64,000 bases of DNA from Parasulfuritortus cantonensis (GTDB taxonomy: Bacteria; Pseudomonadota; Gammaproteobacteria; Burkholderiales; Thiobacillaceae), in assembly GCF_004337445.1 (NCBI RefSeq), contig NZ_SJZB01000010.1, forward strand, positions 47,042-111,041. The letters are read 5' to 3'. A program made the translations under genes and the position numbers. Numbering within the stretch: the stretch's first letter is position 1; each line of letters opens with the position of its first letter. Under the pieces are notes generated by a model. The model was not told where the DNA came from. It worked only from the letters and a program-made list of their open reading frames with translations, and ran no database searches. Positions 46,033-55,295 of the stretch are shown piece after piece.

Positions 46033-46686
46033 TCACACCGCCAGGAGGAATTGTACTTCGCGGCGCAAGGCTTCGACCTCGAAATGGGCCAGGGCCGCCC
46101 GGCTGCCCAGGGCGGCGACCGCGGCGCCCAGGGCGGCGCACTGCCGGTAGGCGGTGCGGCTCTTCAACTGGGCGGCCAGGAGCGGAATGCCGAACTCCGG
46201 CAGCAGGGCGAGCACCTCGCGCGCCAGGACCGTGTTGGGCTGGGCCTGGTTGACCACCACGCGGGCGATCAACTCGGGATTCTTGTCCGCCACGGCGGCC
46301 TGGATCGCCTCCCGGATGCGCAGGCTGGCCCACATGTCGGGCGGCGACGGGATCACCGGCACCAGGGCCAGATGGGCGATGCGCAGGGCGCTCGCGGTGA
46401 CCGGCGCGGTGGCGGCCGGCGGCGTGTCGATGACGATGTAGTCGTAGGCCTCCAGGCGCTTCTTCAGGTGCTTGTGCAGCTTGCCCTCCTCGCCGGACAG
46501 GTCCTCGACGTCGGCGGGAAAGCCTTCGCCCGCGCCGGCCCAGCGCAGGGAAGTGTTCTGCGGGTCGGCATCGGCGACCAAGACGCGGCGGCCGTCATCG
46601 CCCAGGCTGCCGGCCAGCAGCATCGCCAGGGTGCTCTTGCCGGCCCCGCCCTTCTGATTGACAACCGCGATAACCCGAGCGCTCAT
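46033..46686 (-). CDS. ParA/MinD-family ATPase
   Basis: A 217-aa single-domain ATPase with deviant Walker [12 protein letters not shown], switch DADPQNTSLRW and Walker B YIVIDTPPA. This size and the lack of an N-terminal HTH fit small ParA proteins that position cargo other than the chromosome origin. No ParB or adaptor gene lies beside it. Cargo unknown. Confidence 0.85.
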   Translation of the reverse strand: MSARVIAVVNQKGGAGKSTLAMLLAGSLGDDGRRVLVADADPQNTSLRWAGAGEGFPADVEDLSGEEGKLHKHLKKRLEAYDYIVIDTPPAATAPVTASALRIAHLALVPVIPSPPDMWASLRIREAIQAAVADKNPELIARVVVNQAQPNTVLAREVLALLPEFGIPLLAAQLKSRTAYRQCAALGAAVAALGSRAALAHFEVEALRREVQFLLAV

Positions 46687-46722
46687 GGTGCCCTGCCAGC
46701 CTGGAAACGACTGCCGAGGGTA

Positions 46723-48174
46723 TCAGAGAACGATTTCGCCGTGCCACCCCAGCGCCGACAGGCCGCGTGCCAGGGCCGCCTCGCGCAGCTGGGCCAGGAA
46801 ATCGGCCGGGCCGGCGGCGTACAGATCGAAATGGCCGAGGTCCGGGTGCCGGGCCAGGATGGCGGCGATATTGGTCTCGGCACCGTCGGCCGCCGCCAGC
46901 GCGCCGTAGTGGAAGTTGTCCATGGCGTCGGCCCAGGACCGGCACAGGTTGTCCTGGTAGTGCGGCAGGCGGTCGGACACCCAGTACAGGTCCATGCTGG
47001 CCGCCAGTTCCAGCGACATGGCGTGCTGGACCAGGCTCTTGACCGGGGCGAAGCCCTCGTCCCAGGCGACGAAGATGACCGGCCGGCGGGAATCCATCTT
47101 GATGACGAAGCTGCCGTGCGGCCCCCGGATCGCGACCGGGGCCTCCTTGCGCAGGTCCTCGAAGGCCATGCGCGCGAACGGCCGGTTCTCGCGCCGGATG
47201 TGCAGTTCGAGGTGGCGGTCCTCGCAGGGGCAGCTGGCGACCGCATACTCGCCTTCCCGGCCCTCCACGCTCAGGGTCACCCGCTGGCCGGCCAGGAAAC
47301 GCAGGCGCTGGCTGCGCGGCGTCGTCAGGTGCAGGGCGAGCAGGTCCTCGTCGAGGGACTCGACGGCCTTCACCCGGGTCGAGATGGTCTGTTCCGGGAT
47401 GTCGTCGGCGGCCGCCACGCCGGCTTCGATCACCACGTCGGTGACCGGCGTGTAGGAACACATGAGGATGGCCCCGGCGGCCTTGTCGGCCTCCTTGAGC
47501 GGATAGTCGTGCGGATGCACCTTGGTCACCTGGCCGGACACCAGCCTGACCTTGCAGTCGCCGCAATTGCCGTTGCTGCAGCCGTAGCTGAGCGGGATGC
47601 CGGCGCGCAGGGCGGCCTCCAATATGGTGTCGTTGCCCTCGACGAAAAACTCGTGGCCGCTCGGCTGCACCACCACCCGCACCGACATGACGCGCATGAC
47701 GCTCTCCTCGGCCAGCAGCGCCTTGCCGCGCTCGGCCTCCGCAGGGGCTTCGTCGAGTTGCCGACGCAGCCAGATCTTGATCGCCAGGATGGCGTCGGCG
47801 GCGTCCGGGTCGTCGGTCGCCAGGCCGGTCAGGTGTTCCTCCAGCCAGCCGAATACCCGGTCGTAATGGATCAGGAGCGACTTCGCCGCGGCGAACTCCT
47901 TGCCCAGTTCGAACAGGCGCTCCGCCAGCACCTCCTTGTCGGGCAGGACGCGCTCCATGACGCGCTTGCCGAAGGCCTTGCGCTTGATCTCCTCGACGTG
48001 CTCGTACTCACCGTCGTCTTCCCATTTCACGTTCGGGAAGACGCGCAGCAACTCCTCCATGTCGATCTGGCCGTCGTAGGTGGTCAGTTCGCCGGCGTGG
48101 ATGCGCCGCTGCAGGGCGGAACGGGGCTCGCCGACCAGCCGGGCGACGCGGGAGAGGGGCAGATAATGGCTCAT
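46723..48174 (-). CDS. Ferredoxin-reductase-type oxidoreductase with N-terminal helical domain
   Basis: A 483-aa protein. Residues 1-45 look like a MerR/HTH-type segment (LPLSRVARLVGEPRSALQRR), then a helical region to 165. A plant-type [2Fe-2S] ferredoxin domain follows with C199-x4-C204-x2-C207 and a fourth Cys in ILMCSYTP. Then comes a FAD/NAD(P)-binding reductase module (QRVTLSVEGREGEYAVASCP ... VIFVAWDEGFAPVKSLVQHA). The ferredoxin-reductase part resembles phenol-hydroxylase/CDP-6-deoxy reductase types. Electron acceptor unknown. The N-terminal extension is unusual for this class. Confidence 0.8.
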   Translation of the reverse strand: MSHYLPLSRVARLVGEPRSALQRRIHAGELTTYDGQIDMEELLRVFPNVKWEDDGEYEHVEEIKRKAFGKRVMERVLPDKEVLAERLFELGKEFAAAKSLLIHYDRVFGWLEEHLTGLATDDPDAADAILAIKIWLRRQLDEAPAEAERGKALLAEESVMRVMSVRVVVQPSGHEFFVEGNDTILEAALRAGIPLSYGCSNGNCGDCKVRLVSGQVTKVHPHDYPLKEADKAAGAILMCSYTPVTDVVIEAGVAAADDIPEQTISTRVKAVESLDEDLLALHLTTPRSQRLRFLAGQRVTLSVEGREGEYAVASCPCEDRHLELHIRRENRPFARMAFEDLRKEAPVAIRGPHGSFVIKMDSRRPVIFVAWDEGFAPVKSLVQHAMSLELAASMDLYWVSDRLPHYQDNLCRSWADAMDNFHYGALAAADGAETNIAAILARHPDLGHFDLYAAGPADFLAQLREAALARGLSALGWHGEIVL

Positions 48175-48232
48175 GGGCGGATAATAGTCGGCGCGTCCAG
48201 GCAAACAAAACAGTCCCGGTTAATATTGTGAA

Positions 48233-49924
48233 ATGCTGAACCTAGAAACCCGCCCCTGGGCCGCGGCCGATGCCGAGCGCCTGCGCGCGGCCGGCTTCCC
48301 GGCCCTCCTGGCGCGCCTCTATGCCGCCCGCGGCATCGCCGAACGCGGTGCCGTCAAGACCAGCCTGGCCGAGCTGCTGCCCTACGCCGAGCTGCGCAAC
48401 TGCGTCGCCGCCGGCGCCCGCCTGGCCGACGCCGTGCAGGGCCGGCAACGCCTCCTGGTGGTGGCCGACTACGACGCCGACGGCGCCACCGCCTGCGCGG
48501 TCGCCGTGCGGGGCCTGACCGCCATGGGCGGCGTCGTCGACTACCTGGTGCCGAACCGCTTCGACTACGGCTACGGCCTCTCGCCCGAGATCGTGCGCCT
48601 GGCGGCCGAGCGCAAGCCCGACCTCATCATCACGGTCGACAACGGCATCGCCGCCCACGCCGGAATCGAGGAGGCCCGCCGGCTCGGCATCGAGGTCCTG
48701 GTCACCGACCACCACCTGCCGGGCGACGGCCTGCCGGAGGCCCTGATCGTCAACCCGAACCAGCCCGGCTGCAGCTTCCCGTCCAAGTCCCTGGCCGGCG
48801 TCGGGGTGATGTTCTACGTCCTCATCGCGGTGCGCGCCGAGCTGCGCCGCCGGGGTGCCTTCGGCAACGGCGACGGCCCCAACCTGGCCGAACTGCTCGA
48901 CCTGGTCGCCCTCGGCACCGTCGCCGACGTGGTCAGGCTGGACGCCAACAACCGCCTGCTGGTCGAACAAGGCTTGAAGCGCATGCGCAGCGGACGCGCC
49001 CGGCCGGGCATCCGGGCGCTGTTCCAGGCCGCCGGCCGCGACCCGGGCCGGGCCTCGGCCCAGGACCTCGGCTTCGTGGTCGGGCCGCGCCTGAACGCCG
49101 CCGGCCGCCTGGCCGACATGAGCCTGGGCATCGCCTGCCTGCTCGCCGATGCGGAGGCCGGCGCCCTCGCCGGCGCGCGCGAGCTGGACCGCCTGAACCG
49201 GGAACGCCGGGCCATCGAGGCCGACATGCAGGAACAGGCCCTGGCGCACCTGGAAACGATCGCGGTCGCCGACGGCTACAGCCTGACCCTGTTCGACCCG
49301 GCCTGGCACCAGGGCGTGGTCGGCCTGCTCGCCGCCCGGCTCAAGGAACGCCACCACCGCCCCGCGGTGGTGTTCGCGGACGGCGGCGACGGCCTGCTCA
49401 AGGGCTCCGGGCGCGCCATCCCCGGCCTGCACCTGCGCGACGCCCTGGATTTGGTCGACAAGCGCCTGCCCGGCCTGATCGTCCGCTTCGGCGGCCACGC
49501 CGCGGCCGCCGGCCTAACCCTGGCGGCCGACCGCCTGGCCGAGTTCGCCAACGCGTTCGAGGCGGCCTGCCGGGAGATGCTCGACCCGGCCGCGTTGCGC
49601 CGGGTGATCGAGACCGACGGGGAACTGGCGCGCGGCGAATTCGGCCTCGACAACGCCCGCGTCCTGCGCGACGCCGTCTGGGGACAGGGCTTCCCGGCAC
49701 CGCTGTTCCACGGCGACTTCCTGGTCCAGGGCCAGCGCCTGGTCGGCGACAAGCATCTCAAGCTGCACCTGCGCCACGCCGGCTTCGAGGCGGAGGCCAT
49801 GCTGTTCAACCACGACCAGCCCCTGCCCGAACGCATCCAGGCGGTCTACCGGCTGGACGTCAACGAATGGAACGGCGCCAGCCAGCCCCAACTCACCGTG
49901 GAACACTGGCAAACCCGTTCGTGA
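48233..49924 (+). CDS. recJ: Single-stranded-DNA-specific exonuclease RecJ
   Basis: A 563-aa DHH-family 5'-3' exonuclease. Motifs are VADYDADGATACAVAV, ITVDNGIAAH, VTDHHLPGDGLPEA (DHH) and FGGHAAAAGL (DHHA1). It acts in mismatch repair and RecF recombination. Divergent from the ferredoxin-reductase gene. Its stop overlaps the GTG start of the ATP-grasp gene. Confidence 0.96.
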   Translation: MLNLETRPWAAADAERLRAAGFPALLARLYAARGIAERGAVKTSLAELLPYAELRNCVAAGARLADAVQGRQRLLVVADYDADGATACAVAVRGLTAMGGVVDYLVPNRFDYGYGLSPEIVRLAAERKPDLIITVDNGIAAHAGIEEARRLGIEVLVTDHHLPGDGLPEALIVNPNQPGCSFPSKSLAGVGVMFYVLIAVRAELRRRGAFGNGDGPNLAELLDLVALGTVADVVRLDANNRLLVEQGLKRMRSGRARPGIRALFQAAGRDPGRASAQDLGFVVGPRLNAAGRLADMSLGIACLLADAEAGALAGARELDRLNRERRAIEADMQEQALAHLETIAVADGYSLTLFDPAWHQGVVGLLAARLKERHHRPAVVFADGGDGLLKGSGRAIPGLHLRDALDLVDKRLPGLIVRFGGHAAAAGLTLAADRLAEFANAFEAACREMLDPAALRRVIETDGELARGEFGLDNARVLRDAVWGQGFPAPLFHGDFLVQGQRLVGDKHLKLHLRHAGFEAEAMLFNHDQPLPERIQAVYRLDVNEWNGASQPQLTVEHWQTRS

Positions 49925-50795
49925 AGACCATCGTCATCCTCTTGCACGAGCGCGACGACGCCTTCGCCAAGACGCCCTACCTGCTCAAGCCCATGTTGCC
50001 ACTCTGGCAGGCGCGCGGTCTCCGGGTCATGCTCCAGCGCGGCACCCGCGGCCTGCCCGCCGGCGACCTGCTGATCCCGCACCTCGACCTCACGGTGACG
50101 CCCCCCGAGTATGCCGCCGCGTACGAGCGCTATCCCCGGGTGGTGAACCGTCCGGTCCTGGACATCTCGAAATCCTCCTTCAGCGCCAACCTGGTCGGGC
50201 CCGCCGACCGCTACGACGGCCCCGTGATCGTCAAGACGGACGGCAACTACGGCGGCATGCCGGACCGGCGCCTGGCCCGGACCGGCCGGCATACCCTGCT
50301 CGCGCGCCTGACCCGGCCGCTGCGCCGGCTCGGCCGCCAGCTCGGCGCCGGCAATCGCTGGCGCGACCTGCAACACATGCCGCCCAGCCGCTACCCGGTC
50401 TTCGACAGTCTCGCGCAGGTCCCGCCCGGGGTGTTCGACAACCCCAAGCTGGTGGTGGAGAAATTCCTCGCCGAGCGCGACGGCGAGGCCTACTGCCTGC
50501 GTTATTACGGCTTCCTGGGCGACCGGGAAACCAGCCTCTGCCTTTGGTCCACGCAGGGCGTCGCCAAGGGGACGAGCATCTTCCGGGTCGAGGAATGCCC
50601 GGTCCCGAGGACCTGCGCACCCTGCGCCGGCGGCTCGGTTTCGACTTCGGCAAGTTCGACTACGTCATGCATGGCGGCCGCCCCGAGGTGTTCGACCTCA
50701 ACCGCACGCCCGCCTCCTTCGTACTCGGCCGTTTCGGCCTCTACGACTCGGTGGCACGCCACCTGGCCGACGGCGTCGACGCCCTGCTCGAATGA
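49921..50795 (+). CDS. ATP-grasp-like protein, frame broken by an apparent 1-base loss
   Basis: Probable ATP-grasp protein of unknown substrate, starting GTG at 49921 (MKTIVILLHERDDAFAKTPY). FSANLVGP and YDGPVIVKTDGNYGGMPD look like the nucleotide-binding lobe, LVVEKFLAERDGEAYCLRYY the second lobe. After VEECP the frame is lost; the family-like end (GFDFGKFDYVMHGGRPEVFD then LNRTP, the metal-site D/N) continues in the next frame to a stop at 50795. One extra C in the run 50598-50600 gives 291 aa. As given, the first frame reads on into the next gene, creating a false fusion. Confidence 0.72.
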
Positions 50796-50856
50796 CCGGT
50801 CGTCGCCGCGGCGGCGCGTTCTACAATCAAGCCAAGACCACGTGACCGGCAACGTC

Positions 50857-52113
50857 ATGCCCCTATTCGACTCGCCTGAACTCGCCCCGCTCGCCCACTT
50901 CCTGACCAGCCTGGCCATCGGCCTGCTGATCGGCCTGGAACGCGAGCGCAACCCGTCCGCCAAGGCCGGCCTGCGCACCTTCACCCTGGTCGCGATGGCC
51001 GGCACGCTGACCGCGCTGCTCTCCGAGAAGACCGGCGCGCCCTGGCTGCTCGCGGCCGGCCTGCTGGTCATGGGCGGCATGATGGTGGCGGCCTACACCA
51101 AGGACGAGGACGAAGAGGACCCGGGCACCACGACGGTGGCCGCCGTGGTCCTCTGCTATGGGCTCGGCGCCCTGGTCTGGTACGGTTACTCGCAGCTGGC
51201 CGTCACCCTGGCCATCCTGACCACCATATTGCTGTACTTCAAGGCCGAGATGCGCGGCATCAGCCAGCAGATATCCCGTCTCGACCTGGTCTCCATCCTG
51301 CAGTTCGCGGTCCTCTCGTTCGTCATCCTGCCGGTGGTGCCGAACCGGGGTTTCGGCCCCTACCAGGTGCTCAACCCGTACCAGATATGGTGGATGGTGG
51401 TGCTGATCTCCGGCCTTTCCCTGGCCGGCTACGCCGCCCTGCGCATCGTCGGCCAGCGCCACGGCGCCCTGCTAACCGGCCTGTTCGGCGGCATCGCGTC
51501 GAGCACCGCCACCACCCTGGCCTTCTCGCGCCACGGCCGCGCCGACCCCGGCCTGCTCGGCATCGCCGCCCTGGTCATCCTGCTCGCCAACTGGATGGTG
51601 ATGATCCGCCTGGCGATCGAGGTCGCCGTGGTCGCCCCCAGCCTGCTCGCCAGGATGCTGGTCATCTTCGGCTGCGGCGCCGCGGCCGGCCTGGTCGCGC
51701 TCTACCTGACCGTCTGGCGGCGCATGGACAACCGGCCCGACGCGCCCAGGCTGGAGGTGAAGAATCCGACCGAGATCCGTGCCGCCCTCACCTTCGGCAT
51801 GCTCTACGCCGGCGTGCTGGTGGCGTCGGCCTGGCTGTCCGACCTGGCCGGCAGCAGCGGCGTCTACGCCGTCGCCCTGGTCTCCGGCCTCACCGACGTC
51901 GATGCCATCACGCTGTCGAGCCTGCGCCTGTACGGCCTCGGCACCCTGGCCGGCGAGCAGGCGGCAACCGCCATCCTGCTCGCCCTGCTGGCCAACATCG
52001 CCTTCAAGGCCGGCCTGACCCTGGCCATCGGCGGTGCCGGCCTGGCCCGCCACACGCTGCCCGGTTTCCTGAGCGCGGCGGCCGGCGCGGTGGCGGGTTG
52101 GCTGCTGGTCTGA
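50857..52113 (+). CDS. MgtC/SapB and DUF4010 family membrane protein
   Basis: A 418-aa protein with about eleven hydrophobic segments. The N-terminal MgtC-like domain has FLTSLAIGLLIGLERER and KAGLRTFTLVAMAG; the C-terminal DUF4010 part has GLFGGIASSTATTLAFSRH and VSGLTDVDAITLSSLR. Family function is unknown; MgtC proteins are linked to magnesium stress. The ATG at 50857 is preferred over in-phase upstream codons that belong to the broken ATP-grasp frame. Confidence 0.88.
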   Translation: MPLFDSPELAPLAHFLTSLAIGLLIGLERERNPSAKAGLRTFTLVAMAGTLTALLSEKTGAPWLLAAGLLVMGGMMVAAYTKDEDEEDPGTTTVAAVVLCYGLGALVWYGYSQLAVTLAILTTILLYFKAEMRGISQQISRLDLVSILQFAVLSFVILPVVPNRGFGPYQVLNPYQIWWMVVLISGLSLAGYAALRIVGQRHGALLTGLFGGIASSTATTLAFSRHGRADPGLLGIAALVILLANWMVMIRLAIEVAVVAPSLLARMLVIFGCGAAAGLVALYLTVWRRMDNRPDAPRLEVKNPTEIRAALTFGMLYAGVLVASAWLSDLAGSSGVYAVALVSGLTDVDAITLSSLRLYGLGTLAGEQAATAILLALLANIAFKAGLTLAIGGAGLARHTLPGFLSAAAGAVAGWLLV

Positions 52114-52143
52114 GGCCACGCCGGCCGGCGTCCGTCGAGGCGC

Positions 52144-52149
52144 TATAAT
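52144..52149 (+). promoter_or_regulatory. Probable -10 element of the prfB promoter
   Basis: A perfect TATAAT lies 35 bases before the prfB ATG. No good -35 hexamer is visible 16-18 bases upstream. Confidence 0.5.
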
Positions 52150-52184
52150 GCCGCCCTTTGAATTCGCACTCTCAGGACCACCGC

Positions 52185-53289
52185 ATGGAAGCCGAACGCC
52201 TCAACCAACTCGCCGAAAGCCTCGAAGACCTGGCCCAACGGGCCAAGGAACTACGGGGGTATCTTTGACTACCCTGGCAAACGCGACCGCCTGAACGAAG
52301 TCATCCGCATCTGCGAGGATCCCGCGCTCTGGAACGATCCCAAGCAGGCCCAGGAGATCGGCAAGGAACGCAAGGCGCTGGAAGGCGTGGTCCTGACCCT
52401 GGAAGAGGTCGACGGCGACCTCAATTCGGCCACCGAATTGTTCGAGATGGCGCGCGAAGAGAACGACGACGACACCCTTGAAGCCCTGTTCGAGGACGTC
52501 GCCGAGGTCGAGCGCGCAATCGCCGGCCTGGAATTCCGGCGCATGTTCAGCAACCCGATGGACCCCAGTCCCTGCTTCCTGGAAATCCAGTCCGGTGCCG
52601 GCGGCACCGAGGCCCAGGACTGGGCCCAGATGCTCGAGCGCATGTACCTGAAATACTGCGAGCGCAAGGGCTTCAAGGCCGAGCTGATGGAGGAATCGGA
52701 AGGCGAAGTGGCGGGCATCAAGAGCTGCACCATCCGCATCGACGGCGAGTACGCCTACGGCTACCTGCGCACCGAGACCGGCGTGCATCGGCTGGTGCGC
52801 AAGTCGCCCTTCGACTCCAACGCCCGCCGGCACACCAGTTTCGTCTCGGTTTTCGTCTTCCCGGAGGTGGACGATTCCATCGAGATCGACATCAACCCGG
52901 CCGACGTGCGCACCGACACCTACCGTGCCTCGGGTGCCGGCGGCCAGCACATCAACAAGACCGATTCGGCGGTGCGCCTGACCCACATCCCGACCGGCAT
53001 CGTGGTGCAGTGCCAGAACGACCGTTCCCAGCACCGCAACAAGGACGAGGCCTGGTCCATGCTGCGCGCCCGCCTGTACGAACTGGAACTGCGCAAGCGC
53101 CAGGCCGAGCAGCAGAAACTGGAGGACTCCAAGTCCGACATCGGCTGGGGCCACCAGATCCGTTCCTACGTGCTCGACCAGAGCCGGATCAAGGACCTGC
53201 GCACCAACTACGAAGTCGGCAACACCCAGGCCGTGCTCGACGGCGACCTCGACGACTTCATCCAGGCCAGCCTGAAACAGGGCGTCTGA
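52185..53289 (+). CDS. prfB: Peptide chain release factor 2 with programmed +1 frameshift
   Basis: A 367-aa RF2 that terminates translation at UGA and UAA. Codons 1-27 run from ATG 52185 to CTT, then an in-frame TGA at 52266-52268. Reading shifts +1 at CTT-TGA-C to GAC and continues from 52267 ([12 protein letters not shown]) to 53289. Functional motifs are [10 protein letters not shown] (stop-codon recognition) and [14 protein letters not shown] (GGQ). The frameshift is the known autoregulation of RF2 and not an error. The 3' end overlaps the convergent ceramidase-like gene by 32 bases. Confidence 0.97.
52251..52269 (+). promoter_or_regulatory. RF2 programmed frameshift site
   Basis: A Shine-Dalgarno-like CGGGGGT precedes TATCTTTGAC, as in other prfB genes: low RF2 leaves UGA slow to decode and lets the ribosome slip from CUU to UUU. 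Confidence 0.95.
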
Positions 53290-54088
53290 CCTCCGCCGCC
53301 CCGGGCCGCCGGGTCCAGCGCGCGGCCCGGACCGCGCCCGGCCCGCGCCGGACCAGGGCGGCGACCAGCAGCGCGGCCGCCAGGGTGGCCAGGATGTGCT
53401 TCAGGGTATGGCCGCTCAGGCAGCCGGTCAGGTCGAGGAGCGCGTGGTCGGCCAGTTCGGCGAGCTTGGCCAGGACATAGCACAGCAAGGCGAGGCCGAA
53501 GCGGAGCCGCTCGCCCCGTTCCCTGCCATAACCGGCCTGCCAGAGCGGGATCAGGAACATGGGCAGGGCCTGCAACAGCAAATAGGGACGCAGGTCGCCG
53601 ACCCCATGCAGGCCGCTGAAATACCACCAGGCCACGGCGGCGACGGCGAACAGCCCCAGCCCGGCCGCGGCCGCCCCGGAGCGCCCGCCCGGCCGCGTCT
53701 CCGCACGCACGGCGGCGAGCAGTCCGGCACAGGCCAGGGCGATGGGCAGGCGGTCCCAGACCAGGCGGAAGTCGTCCGGCGCCAGGTGGTAGTAGGTCGA
53801 ACCGGCGGCGGTCAGCAGCAGGCCGACCAGGAACAGCGCCCAGCCGTGCCGACCGGCCGCGTAGGCGGCGTGGCCACGGCGCGCGTAGAGCACGCCCCCG
53901 CCCCAGAGCGCGACTGCGGCGAAACCCACGTTGGACAGCACGTCCGCGGCATGGCCGATGCCGAGCCAGGAGGACTGGTCGGCGAAGCGATGGTAATCCG
54001 GCAGCTGGGCGATCGGCCCGTAGGCGGCCATGCCGATGACGGCGGTTGCGGTGATCAGCATGGGCAGGCGGTGGATCAGGCGTTTCAT
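53258..54088 (-). CDS. Ceramidase/CREST-like membrane protein
   Basis: A 276-aa protein with about seven hydrophobic segments. Conserved polar residues fit the alkaline ceramidase/CREST group: [11 protein letters not shown] with downstream WDRLPIALA and, near the end, [15 protein letters not shown] (His pair). Such proteins are metal-dependent membrane hydrolases; the substrate here is unknown. The start [11 protein letters not shown] at 54088 is chosen; an upstream in-frame ATG adds residues without support. Confidence 0.75.
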   Translation of the reverse strand: MKRLIHRLPMLITATAVIGMAAYGPIAQLPDYHRFADQSSWLGIGHAADVLSNVGFAAVALWGGGVLYARRGHAAYAAGRHGWALFLVGLLLTAAGSTYYHLAPDDFRLVWDRLPIALACAGLLAAVRAETRPGGRSGAAAAGLGLFAVAAVAWWYFSGLHGVGDLRPYLLLQALPMFLIPLWQAGYGRERGERLRFGLALLCYVLAKLAELADHALLDLTGCLSGHTLKHILATLAAALLVAALVRRGPGAVRAARWTRRPGAAEVRRPVSGWPG

Positions 54089-54209
54089 GGCGGGCTCCGG
54101 GTCGTTGTTGGACACACCGAGCATGGCCGACTGGCGCGCCGGACAGAACCTTGTCCGGAATTGGCCCACGATCTAAGCTACCTGGTATCGCCATTCGATA
54201 CTTTCTGCC

Positions 54210-54998
54210 ATGAACGAAGTCGCTCGTCTGCTCGCCGAGGCCAAACGCCAGTTGCGCCGGCGCGGACTCGGCTACCGCGACGTCGCGGCCGCCCTCGGGC
54301 TCTCCGAGGCGAGCGTCAAGCGCCTGTTCGGCAACGGCCGCTTCACCCTCGACCGCCTGGCCGGGCTGGCCGAGCTGCTCGGCCTCAGCCTGGCCGAACT
54401 GGCCCAGGCGGCGGCCGCCAACGAGCCCCGGGTGCGCGCCCTCAGCCCGGCCCAGGAGGCCGCCCTAGTCGCCGACAGCAAGCGCCTGCTGGTGGCGGTG
54501 TGCGCCCTCAACCACTGGACCCTGGCCGACATGGTCGCCGGCTACCGGCTCGGCACGGCCGAGTGCATCGGCCACCTGCTCCACCTGGAACGCCTGCGCC
54601 TGATCGAGCTTTTGCCTGGGAACCGCATCCGCATCGTGGTCGCGCGCGATTTCGACTGGCTGCCCGATGGCCCGATCCGGAGCCACTTCCGGGCCAGCGG
54701 CCAGGACGACTTCCTGAACGGGCGCTTCGCGGCCCCGGACGAAGCGATCCTCTTCCTGCACGGCATGCTCGACGCCACGGCCATGCGCCAGTTGCACGAG
54801 GAGCTGGACCGCTTGCGGCGGCGTTTCGCCGAGTGGCACGAGGCCGCCCTGGCGACGCCGTTCCGGCACCGGCACGGTACCGGACTGCTCCTCGCCGTGC
54901 GCGAGTGGGAACCGCCGGCGTTCGCCGCCCTGCGCCGGACGGCGGACGATCCGCCGCGGCCCGGCCAGGCGGCAGTAGGAAAGGAACGGACCGGCTGA
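54210..54998 (+). CDS. XRE-family transcriptional regulator
   Basis: A 262-aa protein with an N-terminal Cro/CI-type helix-turn-helix (residues 8-62: LGYRDVAAALGLSEASVKRL ... FTLDRLAGLAELLGLSLAEL) and a long C-terminal domain without a recognised fold, possibly sensory. It lies immediately upstream of, and on the same strand as, the guanidine-riboswitch operon, so it could regulate it, but no link is shown. It is not a sigma-54 activator (no AAA+ domain). Confidence 0.85.
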   Translation: MNEVARLLAEAKRQLRRRGLGYRDVAAALGLSEASVKRLFGNGRFTLDRLAGLAELLGLSLAELAQAAAANEPRVRALSPAQEAALVADSKRLLVAVCALNHWTLADMVAGYRLGTAECIGHLLHLERLRLIELLPGNRIRIVVARDFDWLPDGPIRSHFRASGQDDFLNGRFAAPDEAILFLHGMLDATAMRQLHEELDRLRRRFAEWHEAALATPFRHRHGTGLLLAVREWEPPAFAALRRTADDPPRPGQAAVGKERTG

Positions 54999-55087
54999 CG
55001 CACCGTCTCGGTGCCAAAAACGCTGCGCCTGTTCGTTGCCGGTGCAGGCGAACGCCGGCGACCCGCGCAGCCGCCGGTTTCCGTCCC

Positions 55088-55103
55088 TGGCATGACTCTT
55101 GCT
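55088..55103 (+). promoter_or_regulatory. Sigma-54 promoter of guanidine operon 1
   Basis: TGGCATG-ACTC-TTGCT fits the -24/-12 consensus TGGCACG-N4-TTGCW with one mismatch; GG (55089-55090) and GC (55101-55102) are 10 bases apart. The predicted start, near 55114, is where the riboswitch begins. The rest of 54999-55087 holds no gene. Confidence 0.8.
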
Positions 55104-55113
55104 GAGTAATTAT

Positions 55114-55250
55114 CCAGGGGGCGATCGGCATCGCCGCTCGAAGTGGTCGCTAGGGTTCCGATCCGCCTGTTCCGGCGGATGCCTGGTCCGAGAGCGACCG
55201 GTCCCGCCTGTGCGGGGCTACACGGAGGGATAAAAGCCCGGGAGGAAGCG
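55114..55250 (+). promoter_or_regulatory. Guanidine-I (ykkC) riboswitch 1
   Basis: Conserved ykkC blocks appear in order: CTAGGGTTCCG (55150-55160), CTGGTCCGAGAG (55183-55194), ACACGGAGGGATAAAAGCCC (55220-55239) then GGGAGGA. A short hairpin GGCGA...TCGCC precedes the core, as in riboswitch 2. Subtype 1 binds free guanidinium. The ABC transporter downstream fits the guanidine class better than the ppGpp or PRPP classes, but subtype was assigned by eye. Confidence 0.92.
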
Positions 55251-55274
55251 ATATTAAGCGCCCTCCCCTTTTTT
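55240..55274 (+). terminator. Riboswitch 1 expression-platform terminator
   Basis: Stem GGGAGG (55240-55245) with CCTCCC (55262-55267), an inner GCG/CGC, then six T. The left arm is the 3' conserved strand of the aptamer, so a folded (ligand-bound) aptamer should prevent the terminator: a transcription ON switch. Confidence 0.85.
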
Positions 55275-55295
55275 GTCCTGACCACGGAGCCCGTT

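Noticed and set aside
44485..48231. A 1248-codon open frame on the plus strand
   Set aside because: Antisense shadow of cimA, parA and the ferredoxin-reductase, typical of high-GC DNA; no motifs.
49867..52113. A 748-codon ATP-grasp-MgtC fusion
   Set aside because: The middle (about 50600-50850) is a non-conserved translation; the true ATP-grasp end is in another frame and the MgtC gene has its own start.
55114..55250. ykkC subtype 2 (ppGpp or PRPP) as an alternative identity
   Set aside because: The genes downstream are a NitT/TauT importer and hydrolases, not amino-acid or purine synthesis; kept as a check, not as the call.
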